A DNA stretch of 56,653 nucleotides, taken from assembly GCA_015065965.1 (NCBI GenBank), contig SVPH01000018.1, positions 1 to 56,653 of the forward strand. The letters run 5' to 3'. Positions 34,574 through 42,230 of the stretch are shown here, piece by piece. Both the position numbers and the translations under genes were made by a program. Origin of the DNA: Oscillospiraceae bacterium (GTDB lineage Bacteria > Bacillota > Clostridia > Oscillospirales > Acutalibacteraceae). The notes beneath the pieces are model-generated. The model did not search any database and was not told where the DNA came from. It worked only from the letters and a program-made list of their open reading frames with translations. The first letter of the stretch is position 1, and every line of letters begins with the position of its first letter.

Positions 34574-37336
34574 ATGATGTATTCCAAATGTTTCCCTGCA
34601 TGGGGTCCCTACGGCAAAAAATATATGGGCATTTCACGCATTGCTGACCACGATTTTGCAAACGGCGTGCGTTTTGACATGACTGTTGCGCCTGCAATTT
34701 TCGGCGGCGACATCAAAGTACCAAACACCACTCTGCCATCAGGCTGCCACCCGTGGAGATGCAGCCCCGATTATTCTCTTTTCACTTATCGTCATGACCT
34801 TGAGTGGAAAGACAAAGTTTTTGCCGAAGTTTCCTATGTTCGTCTTGAAGAAGAAAGCATACTTATCAGAACAAAAATAGTCAACAATTCTGAACTTATT
34901 CAGAATTGCGTTATTAACTTTTTTGAGTCAATAGAATATCCTGCGCCGTCATACTGCAAACTCTCACTGCCCTCAAAATGCGCTTTCAAAAACGCGCTTG
35001 AATATAACAGTTACAGTTATGCCGTAACCCGTCCTTGGGATGAACAGAATGCTGACGGATACAAAAAAGGTGAATTTGCCGACCATAGATTCACCGGCGG
35101 TTTCGGCCTTGGTGACAGAGCAGGCAAATGGCATATGCCTCACAGATATCTGCCTCCGTTCGGTTGTGAAAAAGGTGATAAAGTTTCGCTCACCGTTAAT
35201 TCGGAACACGACTTTGAAAACGCAGTGCTTGCCGTGCGTTACAGAACATCTGGCATCAGATATGAACAGGGCAAAATGGTTGGCGTTAATGTTACAACGG
35301 GCGATACTGTCGCATCGTTTATCATGAACGGAAACATCCGCCTTAATTTTGAACCGACAGATGAACTTGCAATAAAGTATTTTGAACTCGGCAAAGTTAC
35401 AAAAGGCGATTTTGAAATAAATCTTGATGCACTCGGTACAGGCGGCATCGAATTTGACTTTTTCTGCATCTGCGAAAAAGAGGATTCTGACAAAGTAAAG
35501 GCAGAAATGACTGCCTATGATTTCGTTCCTGAAATAACAAAGCAAAAATGCTCCGACGGCGGATACATCACAACCTGCAAATATAAAAATGTTGACGGCA
35601 TTTTCACCTTGCGCACATTCAACGACAACACCCGATTCAGAGAAATCGAATCAGGTGCACTTGAGGATTGCATGACCGCAAGGCTTTCAAACTCCGACCC
35701 GACTTTTGATGACGTTGCGGAGAGTTTTACGGGCGCATTTTCACGCAAGCACAGCGATGACGGTTTCTTCAGCAACTCAATTATTCACACAATCTTTATC
35801 GAGCCGAACAGCGAGCATATTGAATACGCTGTTCTTTCAAAGGGTGAAACCGATTACAAAACGGCTGATGAATATGAAAATATTTATACCGAACACCTTA
35901 AGGATGCACCTGAGATTTCGCTCAACAAAGACGGCAAAAAATATGAACTGAGCAACGAAATACTCAAGGCAACCGTTATGGTCAACGCCGTTTATCCTAT
36001 CTATAAACACGGCGAATACATTATTCACCACACCCCAGGCAAACGCTGGGACTGCCTTTATACATGGGATTCGGGCTTCATCGGTCTTGGCATGAACGAC
36101 TATTCCGAACGTTTTGCCGAATACAGCCTTGACACATATTTCAGCGATGAGAGCAACCCTGACTACGCATTCCTGCATCACGGCTCACCCGTTCCCGTTC
36201 AGATGTATCTCTATCTTGAAATGCTCAAGCGCAGAAACGATAAGTCAAAACTGCTTGAAATGTATCCCAGAGCAAAACTCTATTATGATTTCCTTGCTGG
36301 CAAAGTCAGAGGCTCAACTACCGCAAAACTCAAAAGCGGACTCACAACCACATATGACTATTTCTATTCAACCAGCGGTATGGACGATTATCCCCCGCAG
36401 GTTGCAATGATGGACAGAAATATCAGAGACACAACCGCTCCCGTTATCTCAACTGCGCAACTTATCAGATGCGGCAAAATTCTGCGAATGGTTGCTTCAA
36501 AACTCGGCAAAACAGACGATGTTGCTGTTTATTCGGCAGATATTGAAAGGTTGACGGCAGCACTCACAGAGCATTCATGGGATAAAGACAGCGGATATTT
36601 CAGTTATGTTCTCCATGATAAGGACTATAACCCCACAGGCTTTATGCTCTCTGATGACGGAGAGAACCTCAACAAAGGTCTTGACGGTATTTATCCCATT
36701 ATAGCAGGCGCATGCAACGATGAGCAAAAAGCAGCCATTCTCGGCCACCTTAAGAGCGATAAGGAAATGCTCTGCCCCTACGGCATCAGCGCAGTTGACA
36801 TGACTGCAGGCTACTTTATGGTCAACGGATATTGGAACGGCAATGTGTGGTTCCCACATCAGTGGTTTATATGGAAGTCCATGCTTGACCTCGGCGAAAG
36901 CGATTTTGCCTACACGATAGCAAAACTTGCCCTTGACATCTGGAAGCGTGAGGTTGACTATTCGTATTACACCTTTGAAATGGTCAGCGTTGTAACAGGC
37001 AGAGGCGGTTGGTTCCATAACTTCGGCGGTCTTTCAACGCCCATAACAATGTGGTCGAATGCCTACTTCAAAGCAGGAACACTCAACACAGGCTTTGACA
37101 CATGGGTTGACAGCGTTAACTTCAGCGAGAACAACACAAAACTCAACGCCGAAATCACATATTACGGAAAAAGCGATAAATTCACCGTTATTGCAACCAT
37201 GAATGACGATGAAAATAAAAACTATAAAGTCACTCTCGACGGAAAAGAAATTGAATTCAACGAAAGATTCAAAGGTACTCTTGAAATTCCGCTTTCAATT
37301 TCCGACAATGAAATTCACACGCTTATAGTTAAATAA
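34574..37336 (+). CDS. GH63/trehalase-like (alpha/alpha)6-barrel glycoside hydrolase
   Basis: 920 residues, no signal peptide. N-terminal ~450 residues are beta-rich; from ~475 a six-hairpin barrel follows with YTWDSGFIGLGMND, MDDYPPQ, MDRNIRDTTAPVISTAQL and YWNGNVWFPHQWF. These are the landmarks of GH63 glucosidases and mannosylglycerate-hydrolase-like (MGH1-like) enzymes, where an Asp in the WDSGF region and a later Glu act in inversion. The C-terminal ~70 residues form a small beta domain. Substrate cannot be set: alpha-glucoside, mannosylglycerate or glucosylglycerate are candidates. ATG 34574 has AAGGATG upstream. Last gene before a strong terminator. Confidence 0.8.
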   Translation: MMYSKCFPAWGPYGKKYMGISRIADHDFANGVRFDMTVAPAIFGGDIKVPNTTLPSGCHPWRCSPDYSLFTYRHDLEWKDKVFAEVSYVRLEEESILIRTKIVNNSELIQNCVINFFESIEYPAPSYCKLSLPSKCAFKNALEYNSYSYAVTRPWDEQNADGYKKGEFADHRFTGGFGLGDRAGKWHMPHRYLPPFGCEKGDKVSLTVNSEHDFENAVLAVRYRTSGIRYEQGKMVGVNVTTGDTVASFIMNGNIRLNFEPTDELAIKYFELGKVTKGDFEINLDALGTGGIEFDFFCICEKEDSDKVKAEMTAYDFVPEITKQKCSDGGYITTCKYKNVDGIFTLRTFNDNTRFREIESGALEDCMTARLSNSDPTFDDVAESFTGAFSRKHSDDGFFSNSIIHTIFIEPNSEHIEYAVLSKGETDYKTADEYENIYTEHLKDAPEISLNKDGKKYELSNEILKATVMVNAVYPIYKHGEYIIHHTPGKRWDCLYTWDSGFIGLGMNDYSERFAEYSLDTYFSDESNPDYAFLHHGSPVPVQMYLYLEMLKRRNDKSKLLEMYPRAKLYYDFLAGKVRGSTTAKLKSGLTTTYDYFYSTSGMDDYPPQVAMMDRNIRDTTAPVISTAQLIRCGKILRMVASKLGKTDDVAVYSADIERLTAALTEHSWDKDSGYFSYVLHDKDYNPTGFMLSDDGENLNKGLDGIYPIIAGACNDEQKAAILGHLKSDKEMLCPYGISAVDMTAGYFMVNGYWNGNVWFPHQWFIWKSMLDLGESDFAYTIAKLALDIWKREVDYSYYTFEMVSVVTGRGGWFHNFGGLSTPITMWSNAYFKAGTLNTGFDTWVDSVNFSENNTKLNAEITYYGKSDKFTVIATMNDDENKNYKVTLDGKEIEFNERFKGTLEIPLSISDNEIHTLIVK

Positions 37337-37341
37337 ACAGA

Positions 37342-37370
37342 AAGTCCCTCTGCAAAAAGCAGAGGGACTT
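37342..37370 (+). terminator. Terminator after the GH63-like gene
   Basis: Perfect 12-bp stem AAGTCCCTCTGC / GCAGAGGGACTT with a 5-base A loop, followed by TTT. Confidence 0.93.
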
Positions 37371-37413
37371 TTTAACATTCTCCGACAAAAAGAATATACT
37401 GAAAATGAAAGGA

Positions 37414-37469
37414 CAGGCAATTTTGAAATTTTTTGCTCCCCGATTTCAAAATCACGATTATTTTGCCTG
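37414..37469. repeat. Long interrupted inverted repeat upstream of mazF
   Basis: Inner stem TTTTGAAAT (37421-37429) / ATTTCAAAA (37443-37451); outer stem CAGGCAA (37414-37420) / TTGCCTG (37463-37469), with an 11-base bulge on the right arm. It is not followed by a T-run, so it does not look like a terminator. It could be a structured leader or a DNA operator; otherwise the 199-base gap holds only the MazF start and a small dyad at 37502-37517. Confidence 0.5.
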
Positions 37470-37535
37470 CCGTGTGCCAAAAATAGTGTTGAAACAACTT
37501 AGTAACTCAAAAGTTACCAACGGAGAGTGATAATT

Positions 37536-37889
37536 TTGACCGTTAAACGGGGAGAAATTTATTATGCTGACCTGAGCCCCGTAATCGGCTCAGAGCAAGG
37601 CGGCACAAGACCCGTTCTGATTGTTCAGAACGATGTGGGCAACAAATTCAGCCCGACGGTTATTGCTGCCGCAATAACAAGCCAGCGATTCAAAACAAGT
37701 CTGCCCACACATATAAGGGTAAACGCCGACGGTTGCGGACTTGCAAAAGATTCAATTGTTCTTCTTGAACAGGTACGTACCCTCGACAAAAAAAGACTCA
37801 GAGAAAAAATGGGCATCCTTGACGAAACCGATATGATAAGAGTTGACAGAGCGTTATCAGTCAGCCTTGGTATCGGCATTGCGGAGTAA
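37536..37889 (+). CDS. MazF/EndoA-type mRNA interferase, no antitoxin gene beside it
   Basis: 117 residues closely following Bacillus Ndo[48 protein letters not shown] (catalytic Thr region) and [17 protein letters not shown]. The catalytic Arg in GGTRPV is intact, so it should cleave RNA at short single-stranded sites. The likely start is TTG 37536 with CGGAGAG eight bases upstream; a GTG at 37527 sits inside the ribosome site. The antitoxin EndoAI normally precedes it, but the upstream 199 bases have no such frame. A dyad GTAACT/AGTTAC (37502-37517) just before the start may be an operator. Confidence 0.93.
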   Translation: MTVKRGEIYYADLSPVIGSEQGGTRPVLIVQNDVGNKFSPTVIAAAITSQRFKTSLPTHIRVNADGCGLAKDSIVLLEQVRTLDKKRLREKMGILDETDMIRVDRALSVSLGIGIAE

Positions 37890-37897
37890 AACACAAA

Positions 37898-37923
37898 ACC
37901 CACCGAGCAATTTCTCGGTGGGT
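37898..37923. terminator. Bidirectional terminator between mazF and serS
   Basis: Perfect 10-bp stem ACCCACCGAG / CTCGGTGGGT with a 6-base loop between two convergent genes; TTTTGTGTTTT follows on the minus strand. Confidence 0.88.
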
Positions 37924-37936
37924 AATTTGTTGCATT

Positions 37937-39223
37937 TTATTTTACGGGCACAAGTTTTTCCTTGCCGCCCATATAGGGACGGAGTGCAACGGGAACGTTC
38001 ACGCTGCCGTCCTCATTGAGGTTGTTCTCAAGGAATGCAATGAGCATTCTGGGAGGAGCAACAACTGTGTTGTTGAGGGTATGAGCAAAATATTTGCCGT
38101 CTTTGCCGTTAACTCTGATTTTAAGTCTGCGAGCCTGAGCATCGCCGAGATTTGAGCATGAGCCAACTTCAAAATACTTCTTCTGTCTGGGTGACCATGC
38201 CTCAACATCAAATGACTTAACCTTAAGGTCTGCAAGGTCGCCTGAGCAGCATTCAAGAGTTCTGACGGGAATATCAAGAGAACGGAAAAGGTCAACAGTG
38301 TTCTGCCAGAGTTTTTCAAACCACATCATGCTGTCCTCGGGCTTGCAAACAACAATCATTTCCTGCTTTTCAAACTGATGAATTCTGTAAACGCCTCTCT
38401 CCTCAATACCGTGAGCGCCCTTTTCCTTACGGAAGCAGGGTGAATAACTTGTGAGGGTGTGAGGAAGTGTATCTTCATTGATAATTGTATCAATATATTT
38501 ACCGATCATTGAGTGCTCGCTTGTACCGATAAGATAGAGGTCTTCGCCCTCAATCTTATACATCATTGCATCCATTTCAGCAAAACTCATAACACCTGTT
38601 ACAACATTGCTGCGAATCATGAAGGGAGGCACACAGTATGTGAAACCTCTGTCAATCATGAAATCTCTTGCATATGAAATAACTGCGGAATGAAGGCGTG
38701 CAATATCGCCCATAAGATAATAGAAACCGTTACCTGCAACGTTTCTTGCAGCGTCAAGATCAATGCCGTTGAAGCGCTCCATGATTTCAGTATGATAAGG
38801 AATATCAAAATCGGGCACAACGGGTTCGCCGTATTTTGTTACCTCAACATTTTCGCTGTCATCCTTACCGATAGGCACACTGGGGTCGATGATGTTGGGA
38901 ATTATCATCATTATCTTTGTTACCTTCTCGGCATATTCAGCCTCAAGTTTCTCACATTCTGCAAGTCTTTCGGAGAATTCTGTTACCTTTGACTTTGCAG
39001 CCATTGCTTCATCTTTTTTGCCCTGAGCCATAAGAGCACCGATTTCTTTTGAAACCTTGTTACGGTTTGCTCTGAGGCTGTCTGCCTCGGACTTGATTGC
39101 TCTTGACTGCGCATCAAGTTCGATTACTTCATCAACAAGAGCAAGTTTACTATCCTGAAACTTCTTTTTTATATTTTCCTTAACGATATCCGGGTTTTCT
39201 CTCAAAAATCTGATATCAAGCAT
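37937..39223 (-). CDS. serS: Seryl-tRNA synthetase
   Basis: Charges tRNA-Ser. 428 residues: N-terminal coiled-coil arm (~residues 25-105) and class II catalytic core with motif 2 FRKEKGAHGIEERGVYRIHQFEKQE in two parts and motif 3 TVVAPPRMLIAFLENN. The region before motif 2 reads LIGTSEHSMIGKY rather than the usual bacterial PTAEVPVTN, closer to the archaeal/eukaryal-like SerRS subgroup also found in some Clostridia. AGGAGATG precedes ATG 39223. No T-box is present in the 36-base gap, so it is read through from mrp upstream. Confidence 0.96.
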   Translation of the reverse strand: MLDIRFLRENPDIVKENIKKKFQDSKLALVDEVIELDAQSRAIKSEADSLRANRNKVSKEIGALMAQGKKDEAMAAKSKVTEFSERLAECEKLEAEYAEKVTKIMMIIPNIIDPSVPIGKDDSENVEVTKYGEPVVPDFDIPYHTEIMERFNGIDLDAARNVAGNGFYYLMGDIARLHSAVISYARDFMIDRGFTYCVPPFMIRSNVVTGVMSFAEMDAMMYKIEGEDLYLIGTSEHSMIGKYIDTIINEDTLPHTLTSYSPCFRKEKGAHGIEERGVYRIHQFEKQEMIVVCKPEDSMMWFEKLWQNTVDLFRSLDIPVRTLECCSGDLADLKVKSFDVEAWSPRQKKYFEVGSCSNLGDAQARRLKIRVNGKDGKYFAHTLNNTVVAPPRMLIAFLENNLNEDGSVNVPVALRPYMGGKEKLVPVK

Positions 39224-39259
39224 ATTTTCATCTCCTAGGATTTTATATTGACTTCTATT

Positions 39260-40090
39260 TTAATCCATTTTTGACAAAAAATCAACTGCAGTTGCAATAT
39301 ATTTATCGTCTGCAAGTTCAATTGCACCCTTGTCAACAAGATTTGCTGTTTTGGGGTCAATGGGAAGTTTGGCAAGAACGGGAACACCGAGTTCCGCTGC
39401 AATCTCATCAATCTTGCTTTCACCGAAGATTTTGAACTCCTTGCCGCAATCGGGGCAAACAACATAACTCATGTTCTCAACAAGACCGAGCACGGGGATA
39501 TTCATAAGTTTTGCCATATTGAAAGCCTTTTTGACAATCATTGTAACAAGGTCCTGAGGTGTTGTTACAATAATAATGCCGTCAACGGGAAGATTCTGGA
39601 AAACTGTCAGCGATACATCGCCTGTGCCGGGAGGCATATCAACAAACATATAATCAACATCGCCCCATGCAACATCCTTCCAGAACTGCTGAATAACGCC
39701 CGAAATAACAGGGCCTCTCCAAACAACGGGGGATTCCTCGTTTTCAAGGAGCAGATTGATTGACATGATTTTGATACCTGTCTTGCTCTCTTCAGGGAGA
39801 AGGCCGCTTTCATCAGCCTTTGCTCTGTCTTTTATACCGAATGACTTTGGAATTGAAGGACCTGTAATATCCGCATCAAGCACCGCACAGGAATTACCTC
39901 TTGCCTGCATGGCACTTGCAAGCATTGAAGTTACAAGGGATTTGCCTACGCCGCCCTTGCCGCTTACAACACCTATAACTTTTTTAATGTTACTGAAAGG
40001 TCCGCAGGGAATTCTCATATCCTGCGCTTCTTTTCTTGAATCGCAATTGCTTGAACAACTTGCGCAATTGCCGCTGCATGCTTCACTCAT
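39260..40090 (-). CDS. Mrp/NBP35-family Fe-S carrier ATPase
   Basis: 276 residues. The N-terminal cysteines CSGNCASCSSNC resemble the NBP35-type cluster ligands. The deviant Walker A GVVSGKGGVGKS (~residue 42), Walker B-like YMFVDMPPGTGD and the C-terminal CPDC (bridging cluster site) are all present. The family carries and inserts iron-sulfur clusters into apoproteins; an anaerobe rich in Fe-S enzymes would need it. AGGAGA lies upstream of ATG 40090. Middle gene of a three-gene minus-strand unit with an acyltransferase-like protein and serS. Confidence 0.94.
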   Translation of the reverse strand: MSEACSGNCASCSSNCDSRKEAQDMRIPCGPFSNIKKVIGVVSGKGGVGKSLVTSMLASAMQARGNSCAVLDADITGPSIPKSFGIKDRAKADESGLLPEESKTGIKIMSINLLLENEESPVVWRGPVISGVIQQFWKDVAWGDVDYMFVDMPPGTGDVSLTVFQNLPVDGIIIVTTPQDLVTMIVKKAFNMAKLMNIPVLGLVENMSYVVCPDCGKEFKIFGESKIDEIAAELGVPVLAKLPIDPKTANLVDKGAIELADDKYIATAVDFLSKMD

Positions 40091-40106
40091 TACTCTGTCT
40101 CCTATC

Positions 40107-40889
40107 TTAAATCAAATTAATTGCAAGTTTTATTATATAGCCCAAAGCATATACAATGGGCATATGGACAACATAAATCGGCAGTGCACCTCTGCCAAGA
40201 AAACCCAAAAATGGGATCTTTTCTGTGCGAGTCCAGTCAGGGTAACCTTTTTTTGCAAAATTAATTCCTGCAAATACTCCCGCAAAGAAAATAAATATAT
40301 CCGGAAAAAGCGGAAAATAATCCGCAGAAGTAAATGACGGTGAATAAATACCGAAAGGCATAAGAAAATTGTATTCATAAAGAACATCGGGAATCTCAAA
40401 AACAAGAAGTTCACCGTAATTCAGAACTCCGTTTTGCACTCCGCTTGTAAAAGCATAAAACACCGAGCAAATTATTACACCGGCTGCAGGCGGAATTTTT
40501 TTGATAAATCCCGAAACCAAAGCAAAAATAATAATTGAAACCGAAAGAAAATGGAGAATGCCAAAATAGATTTCACAGTTTATAAAGCCGAGTTTTGGCA
40601 TTACTGCCGCAGTTACGAGGGTAAATCCGAGCGCAATTACGAGAAGTATTACACCTCTTTTAAAATTATTTTTGGAAAAGGTGCAGGATATTCCGCAAAT
40701 AAATATAAAAATCCCTGCAAACAGAGGCTGAACCGGCATAAAAAAATCAAACAGGCTCTTTGCCCATCCCCATTCAAAAAACGAATAAAAAATGTAGAAA
40801 GCATGATAAAGCACCATGCAGAGAACCGCAAGTCCTCTGACTTCATCAATAAAAAATATTCTTTTTTTATCTGCGGATTTCGATTTCAT
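40107..40889 (-). CDS. DUF1624/HGSNAT-like integral membrane acyltransferase
   Basis: 260 residues, about seven or eight membrane helices. The opening RIFFIDEVRGLAVLCMVLYHAFY is the signature of the heparan-alpha-glucosaminide N-acetyltransferase catalytic domain family (DUF1624), related to membrane acyltransferases. The helix-1 His (VLYHAF) is the candidate catalytic residue, and the C-terminal LPIYVVHMPIVY fits. It probably transfers an acyl group to a cell-envelope sugar; the acceptor is unknown. GAGGTG precedes ATG 40889. Confidence 0.88.
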   Translation of the reverse strand: MKSKSADKKRIFFIDEVRGLAVLCMVLYHAFYIFYSFFEWGWAKSLFDFFMPVQPLFAGIFIFICGISCTFSKNNFKRGVILLVIALGFTLVTAAVMPKLGFINCEIYFGILHFLSVSIIIFALVSGFIKKIPPAAGVIICSVFYAFTSGVQNGVLNYGELLVFEIPDVLYEYNFLMPFGIYSPSFTSADYFPLFPDIFIFFAGVFAGINFAKKGYPDWTRTEKIPFLGFLGRGALPIYVVHMPIVYALGYIIKLAINLI

Positions 40890-40905
40890 AAATTCACCTC
40901 ATATT

Positions 40906-40933
40906 ATTTTATCATAAAGTGTTAAAAATGCAA
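40906..40933 (-). promoter_or_regulatory. Probable promoter of the DUF1624-mrp-serS unit
   Basis: Minus strand TTGCAT (40933-40928), 16-base spacer, TAAAAT (40911-40906), with the start close to the ATG at 40889. It lies back to back with the + strand promoter 40941-40969. Confidence 0.5.
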
Positions 40934-40940
40934 GGGTTTA

Positions 40941-40969
40941 TTGACTTTATTGTTGTTTTGTTTTAAAAT
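40941..40969 (+). promoter_or_regulatory. Promoter of the gtrA-metH operon
   Basis: TTGACT (40941-40946), 17-base spacer, TAAAAT (40964-40969); about 40 bases before the GtrA start. No cobalamin or SAM riboswitch fits in the short leader. Confidence 0.75.
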
Positions 40970-41009
40970 AATAATAACTTTGCGGCAAATTTTCATCACG
41001 GAGTTAATT

Positions 41010-41567
41010 ATGATTGACAAATTAAGAGAACTGCTTTTTAAGTTGTTCAAAAAAGAAAGTATTATAGGAAAACTTATTGACAAACTTTTTACAAAAGAAA
41101 TAATAACTTATATAATTTTCGGGCTTATGACCACCGTTGTTAACCTCATAACATTCTATTTATTCAGCAGGCTGTTTATTTCTATAGGTTGGGACGGTGT
41201 TTTCAACAAAATTATACCCGAAAACACAAGGCTGTATGAAATTCTCAGCGGCGGCACAGATTATCTTGACGCAAACTTTATTGCGTGGATTACAGCCGTA
41301 CTGTTTTCTTTTGTTACCAATAAAATATGGGTTTTTGAATCGAAGAGTTGGAAACCCTCGCTTGCTTTTAAAGAATTCACAGGCTTCATGAGTGCAAGAA
41401 TATTTTCTTTTATCATTGAAACTGCTATCATGTTTGTAATGGTTACACTTCTTTCGTCAAACAAACTTTTAGCCAAAGTAGTTGTAGGCGTAATTGTTAT
41501 TGTGATAAACTATATTTTCAGCAAACTTTTCATTTTCAAGAGAAATAATAACTCAGAGGCAAAATAA
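41010..41567 (+). CDS. GtrA-like membrane protein
   Basis: 185 residues from ATG 41010 (ACGGAG upstream; the frame opens at 40941, inside the promoter). After a basic amphipathic N-terminus there are four membrane helices; conserved stretches YIIFGLMTTVVNLITFYLFSR and FVTNKIWVFES are typical of GtrA. Members flip or assist the transfer of lipid-linked sugars for cell-wall or teichoic-acid glycosylation; no glycosyltransferase partner is adjacent. The stop abuts the next start. Confidence 0.92.
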   Translation: MIDKLRELLFKLFKKESIIGKLIDKLFTKEIITYIIFGLMTTVVNLITFYLFSRLFISIGWDGVFNKIIPENTRLYEILSGGTDYLDANFIAWITAVLFSFVTNKIWVFESKSWKPSLAFKEFTGFMSARIFSFIIETAIMFVMVTLLSSNKLLAKVVVGVIVIVINYIFSKLFIFKRNNNSEAK

Positions 41568-42218
41568 ATGATACAGATTTTAAAATCATCGGCAGCCGAG
41601 ATTAATATTGACCCTGAAGAAGTTGCCGTTTATCTCGGATATTATTCTGCAAAATGCGATAAAACAACAAACTGCGTGATGTGCAACTGCACAGAAGAAT
41701 TTTTGAATTCGGCAAACTTTATCGCCTGCTACACAAAAGTACCCGTAAAAATTGATAACGGAGTTGATCTGGGTTTTATTAAAGTGAACAGTCATTCGCT
41801 CGAAAAGAACCTCGCAGGGTGCGACTATGCATATATCCTTGCCGCAACAACCGGAATCAATGCACACAGGCTTATTGAGAAAAATTCAATCATATCCCCT
41901 CTCAAAGGAATGGTTACTGATTGCGTCGGCTCTGCGGCAATTGAAGCCTTCTGCGATAAAATAAACCTTTCTTTTGAAAATCCGGAATTCCTTCGTCCGC
42001 GCTTCAGCCCGGGTTACGGCGATTTGCCGCTCGAATGCCAAAAAGATATTGTTGAATTTTTGCAGACAAAGAAAAATATAGGCATGAGCCTTACGGAAAG
42101 TCTTATGATGGTGCCCGTAAAATCAGTCACGGCAATTATCGGAATAGGCAAAGAGAAAAATAAATGCAAGGGACCGGGCTGCATGAAATGCAGCGGAGAA
42201 AACTGCCCTTACAGATAA
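41568..42218 (+). CDS. Free-standing methionine synthase reactivation-domain protein
   Basis: 216 residues with the AdoMet-binding reactivation fold normally at the C-terminus of MetH: LRPRFSPGYGDLPLECQKDIVEFL and SLMMVPVKSVTAIIGIG. It should bind SAM and help remethylate inactive cob(II)alamin on the MetH encoded 12 bases downstream. The last ~17 residues carry four cysteines (CKGPGCMKCSGENCPYR), unlike the classical domain, plus CVMCNC near residue 36; they may bind an Fe-S cluster or a metal. AGAGG lies upstream of the ATG. Confidence 0.9.
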   Translation: MIQILKSSAAEINIDPEEVAVYLGYYSAKCDKTTNCVMCNCTEEFLNSANFIACYTKVPVKIDNGVDLGFIKVNSHSLEKNLAGCDYAYILAATTGINAHRLIEKNSIISPLKGMVTDCVGSAAIEAFCDKINLSFENPEFLRPRFSPGYGDLPLECQKDIVEFLQTKKNIGMSLTESLMMVPVKSVTAIIGIGKEKNKCKGPGCMKCSGENCPYR

Positions 42219-42230
42219 GAGGAACCGAAA

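Noticed and set aside
39756-40337. 193-codon + strand frame opposite mrp and the membrane acyltransferase
   Set aside because: Shadow frame antisense to well-supported genes, without ribosome site or domain.
40910-41009. Cobalamin or SAM riboswitch controlling the methionine synthase operon
   Set aside because: The leader from the promoter at 40941-40969 to the GtrA start is about 35 bases, too short, and no B12-box is seen.
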